Source of the DNA: Pollenia angustigena
Taxonomy: Eukaryota > Arthropoda > Insecta > Diptera > Polleniidae
Assembly: GCA_930367215.1 (NCBI GenBank)
Contig: OV884059.1
Coordinates: 233,491,803-233,555,802, forward strand
Length of the DNA stretch: 64,000 nt
Direction of reading: 5' to 3'
Position 1 is the stretch's first letter; each line of letters starts with the position of its first letter. Made by a program: the position numbers and the translations under genes. Below the pieces are notes generated by a model. It was given only the letters and a program-made list of their open reading frames with translations, was not told where the DNA came from and did no database searches. Shown one piece after another: positions 62,039-64,000 of the stretch.

Positions 62039-62046
62039 ATTTAAAG

Positions 62047-62590
62047 TTTGCAATTTTTTTAAATTTTCCGTATAAAGAAATTTTGTAGTTGAAATAAAAA
62101 TACTTTTTTGCTCTCTGTTTCTAGTTAATTTTGTAACACCTTCCATCTTCTTTGAAGAAGTCTTAATTTTCTTAACATTCCATCACATTTGCCTGAAGTT
62201 TTGTCTTGTTGCGTTAAGTGAGAAATTGGAATTTATTTGTTTTAATATTCTATTAAACAAAGGTAAATATTATCACATTTTGCTCAAGGATAATTTTGAG
62301 TATTTTTCGTGTTTTAATTAGATTTTTATTTGTGTACGAAGCTTTCAAAAAAAGTAAATAAGGAAATTTCAATCTAAAACGTGATTATTTTGACTTTCTC
62401 TAACAATTATTTATTTGCATTTTATTTATATATTTAATTCTGTGTTTTTTGGAAATAATTGTGACAATTTCCTTTCGTTTGGCAACATTAACTTAAATAT
62501 TTTTTGAATACAATGTAAGATTTATTCCTTTTATGAGTTATTTTTATTACATTAACCATTTTTATTTTTCGAATGTGTTCAACGAATCAA
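62047..62590. other. Nothing identified
   Basis: AT-rich intergenic sequence. Confidence 0.4.
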
Positions 62591-62594
62591 ATTT

Positions 62595-62695
62595 CCAAAG
62601 TAATTTTCGGGAATACAAAGTTTATTATTAATACGATCTTCGTATGACGTGCTAAATTCCCAGTTTTTCACATTTGACAAATACACTGAAATTTA
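62595..62695 (-). repeat. Tail of ribozyme-bearing repeat, copy C
   Basis: On the minus strand ACTGGGAATTTAGCACGTCA and CTTTGTATTCCCGAAAATTA, the same order as tails A and B, downstream of motif C. Confidence 0.65.
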
Positions 62696-62702
62696 TTGTT
62701 GA

Positions 62703-62772
62703 GGGAAAGCAAGCCTCTATGCGCATTTCGCCGGTTGCGTACACCAGCTCATCAGGAAACCTTTTCCAAAGA
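62703..62772 (-). ncRNA. Hammerhead-ribozyme-like motif, copy C (best formed)
   Basis: On the minus strand CTGATGA (62755-62749), helix II GCTGGT/ACCGGC (6 bp including one G:U, loop GTACGCA), GAAA, helix III palindrome ATGCGCAT (62726-62719), A at the cleavage position (62718). Helix I: GGTTTC before the core pairs with GAGGCT after the cleavage site through two G:U pairs, and GGAAA/TTTCC continue it beyond an internal loop. All conserved core residues (CUGAUGA, GAAA, H17) are present. Confidence 0.65.
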
Positions 62773-63146
62773 TTTTAGAAAAGCCAAAAATATTAAACAG
62801 TTATAAACACTCTAAGTCTTACTTGTAACAATATCAAAGCTTAAACAAAACACCAACAATAAACAGTGAGTTTATCTTTTCTTACATCCCCCTACAATTG
62901 GTTGGGTTCTTTCCGACTCGAATTGTAGTTGTAAGTGGGTTAAAAGAAAATACAAAATTAAAAAACAAACCGCTTCATTCTATTTGTGAAGCTTTCTTGT
63001 CTCGATATTTCACATCCCTTTTTTGCTTAAGCCAACCGTTGGGTTAACATTGAATCTAAAGATATGTTTATCAATATCTTAAAACTGATTAAAATAAGTG
63101 CTTGTCTTCTTTCTGTCTGCCATAACAAAAAAAAAAAAAAAAAAAA
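62773..63146. other. Nothing identified; poly-A run at the end
   Basis: Ends in an A tract of about 20 bases directly before repeat A copy 4. Confidence 0.4.
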
Positions 63147-64000
63147 CAAGTTAGAGTGCTATATTCGGCTGTGCCGAATCTTTGATACCCTCCACCGACA
63201 GTTCGAATGTTTAAGGAGTAATATCTGTTAATGTTATTATTATCTTAAACTGTGACGATTTGTTATTAATTTTGGTTTTAGGCGACTAAACTGTTTTCCG
63301 GTAGTAGGGTTTATATGGGGCCTAGGGTAAATTATGGACCGATCATCACGAAATTTCACAGCGTCATTTCTAGTCCTTTAAAACTGTGACGTACCAATTT
63401 CTGTTATGCTAGCATTAGTAATTATGATTTTAGGTGTACTAAACTGTTTTTCGGGAGTAGGGTTTCTATGGAGCCTAGGGTAAATTATGTACCGATCTTC
63501 ACGAAATTTCACAGTATCATTTATAGTCCTATAAAACTGTGACAAGCCAAAATTTGTTATGATTGCATTATTTTTTACGGTTTTAGGCGTACTAAACTGT
63601 TTTCCGGTAGTAGGGTTTATATGGGGCCTAAGGTAAATTATGGACCGATTGTCACGAAATTTCACAGTGTTATTTTTAGTCCTAAAAAACTGTGACGTAC
63701 CAGATTTTGTTACGCTAGCGTTATTTTTTACGGTTTTCCGGGAGTAGTGTTTATATGGGGCTTAGGGTAAATTATGGACGGATCTTCACGAAATTTAACA
63801 GCGTGATTTCCAGTCAAATAAAACAAATTTTTGCAAAATCTTATCTCATTCCGTGCCTTGTTCCAGCATTTATGTTATTTTTTGTAACAAAATTATAAAT
63901 TTTTTTAGGTGGTGGCTCCACATTTTGATTCATAGCTCTGGTCCTACTGAGCTGATTTTGCTGGATTTCAATCCCAAACTGCTTAGGATAACCACAAGCA
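63147..64000 (+). repeat. Repeat family A, copy 4 (cut by window end)
   Basis: Starts AACAAGTTAGAGTGCTATAT after a poly-A run. Contains four or more units of about 120 bp beginning near ACTGTTTTCCGG and ending AAACTGTGACG. The right end lies outside. Confidence 0.75.

Overview
This is eukaryotic nuclear DNA from an insect, most likely a calyptrate (blowfly or house-fly type) fly. It is very AT-rich, has spliced genes with GT..AG introns, and carries a dense population of animal transposons. Only two host genes can be supported. The rest is mobile DNA, much of it nested, with many insertions datable by intact target-site duplications.

Host gene 1 (minus strand, 35983 down to 7263) is the fly orthologue of human WAC (Drosophila wacky, wcy). 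Eleven coding exons join in frame into 798 codons: the conserved N-terminus [14 protein letters not shown], an RD/RG-rich low-complexity region, one WW domain split over two exons, a long Ser/Asn/Gly-rich middle, and the start of the C-terminal region that carries the coiled coil in WAC. The final coiled-coil exon was not found in the remaining 7.2 kb. A second candidate first exon (20705-20803) would give an alternative N-terminus. The introns are large (14.4 kb and 9.3 kb) and filled with transposons. Host gene 2 (plus strand, 36868-37578, three exons, 198 aa) lies head to head with wcy, with 884 bp between start codons. I do not recognise it; a Walker-B-like strand suggests a degenerate RecA fold, possibly SWSAP1-like.

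Layout: 1-6740 nested inverted-repeat elements and MITEs. 7263-9982 wcy 3' coding exons. 9983-19238 intron with a broken EN-RT non-LTR element that itself holds two MITEs. 19239-21566 central and 5' wcy exons. 21567-35942 giant intron with three hAT, several Harbinger-like and one mariner element, a Helitron end, a partial TRAP-gamma pseudogene and non-LTR fragments. 35943-37578 bidirectional promoter and second gene. 38632-47150 fold-back elements and a Penelope-like element. 47289-53650 piggyBac, pogo and non-LTR fragments. 54770-58602 a 3.8-kb hAT with a perfect 8-bp duplication and a recently broken transposase. 58603-64000 MITEs and repeat copies.

The most unusual signals are: (1) three dispersed copies of a hammerhead-ribozyme-like fold, with G:U or compensatory pairing in helix I and a palindromic helix III; (2) a 2.5-kb fold-back element with about 700-bp arms that carries a piece of another protein-coding gene in its loop and CGATA clusters at its end; (3) a set of insertions whose empty sites can be read directly from restored reading frames or a second copy.
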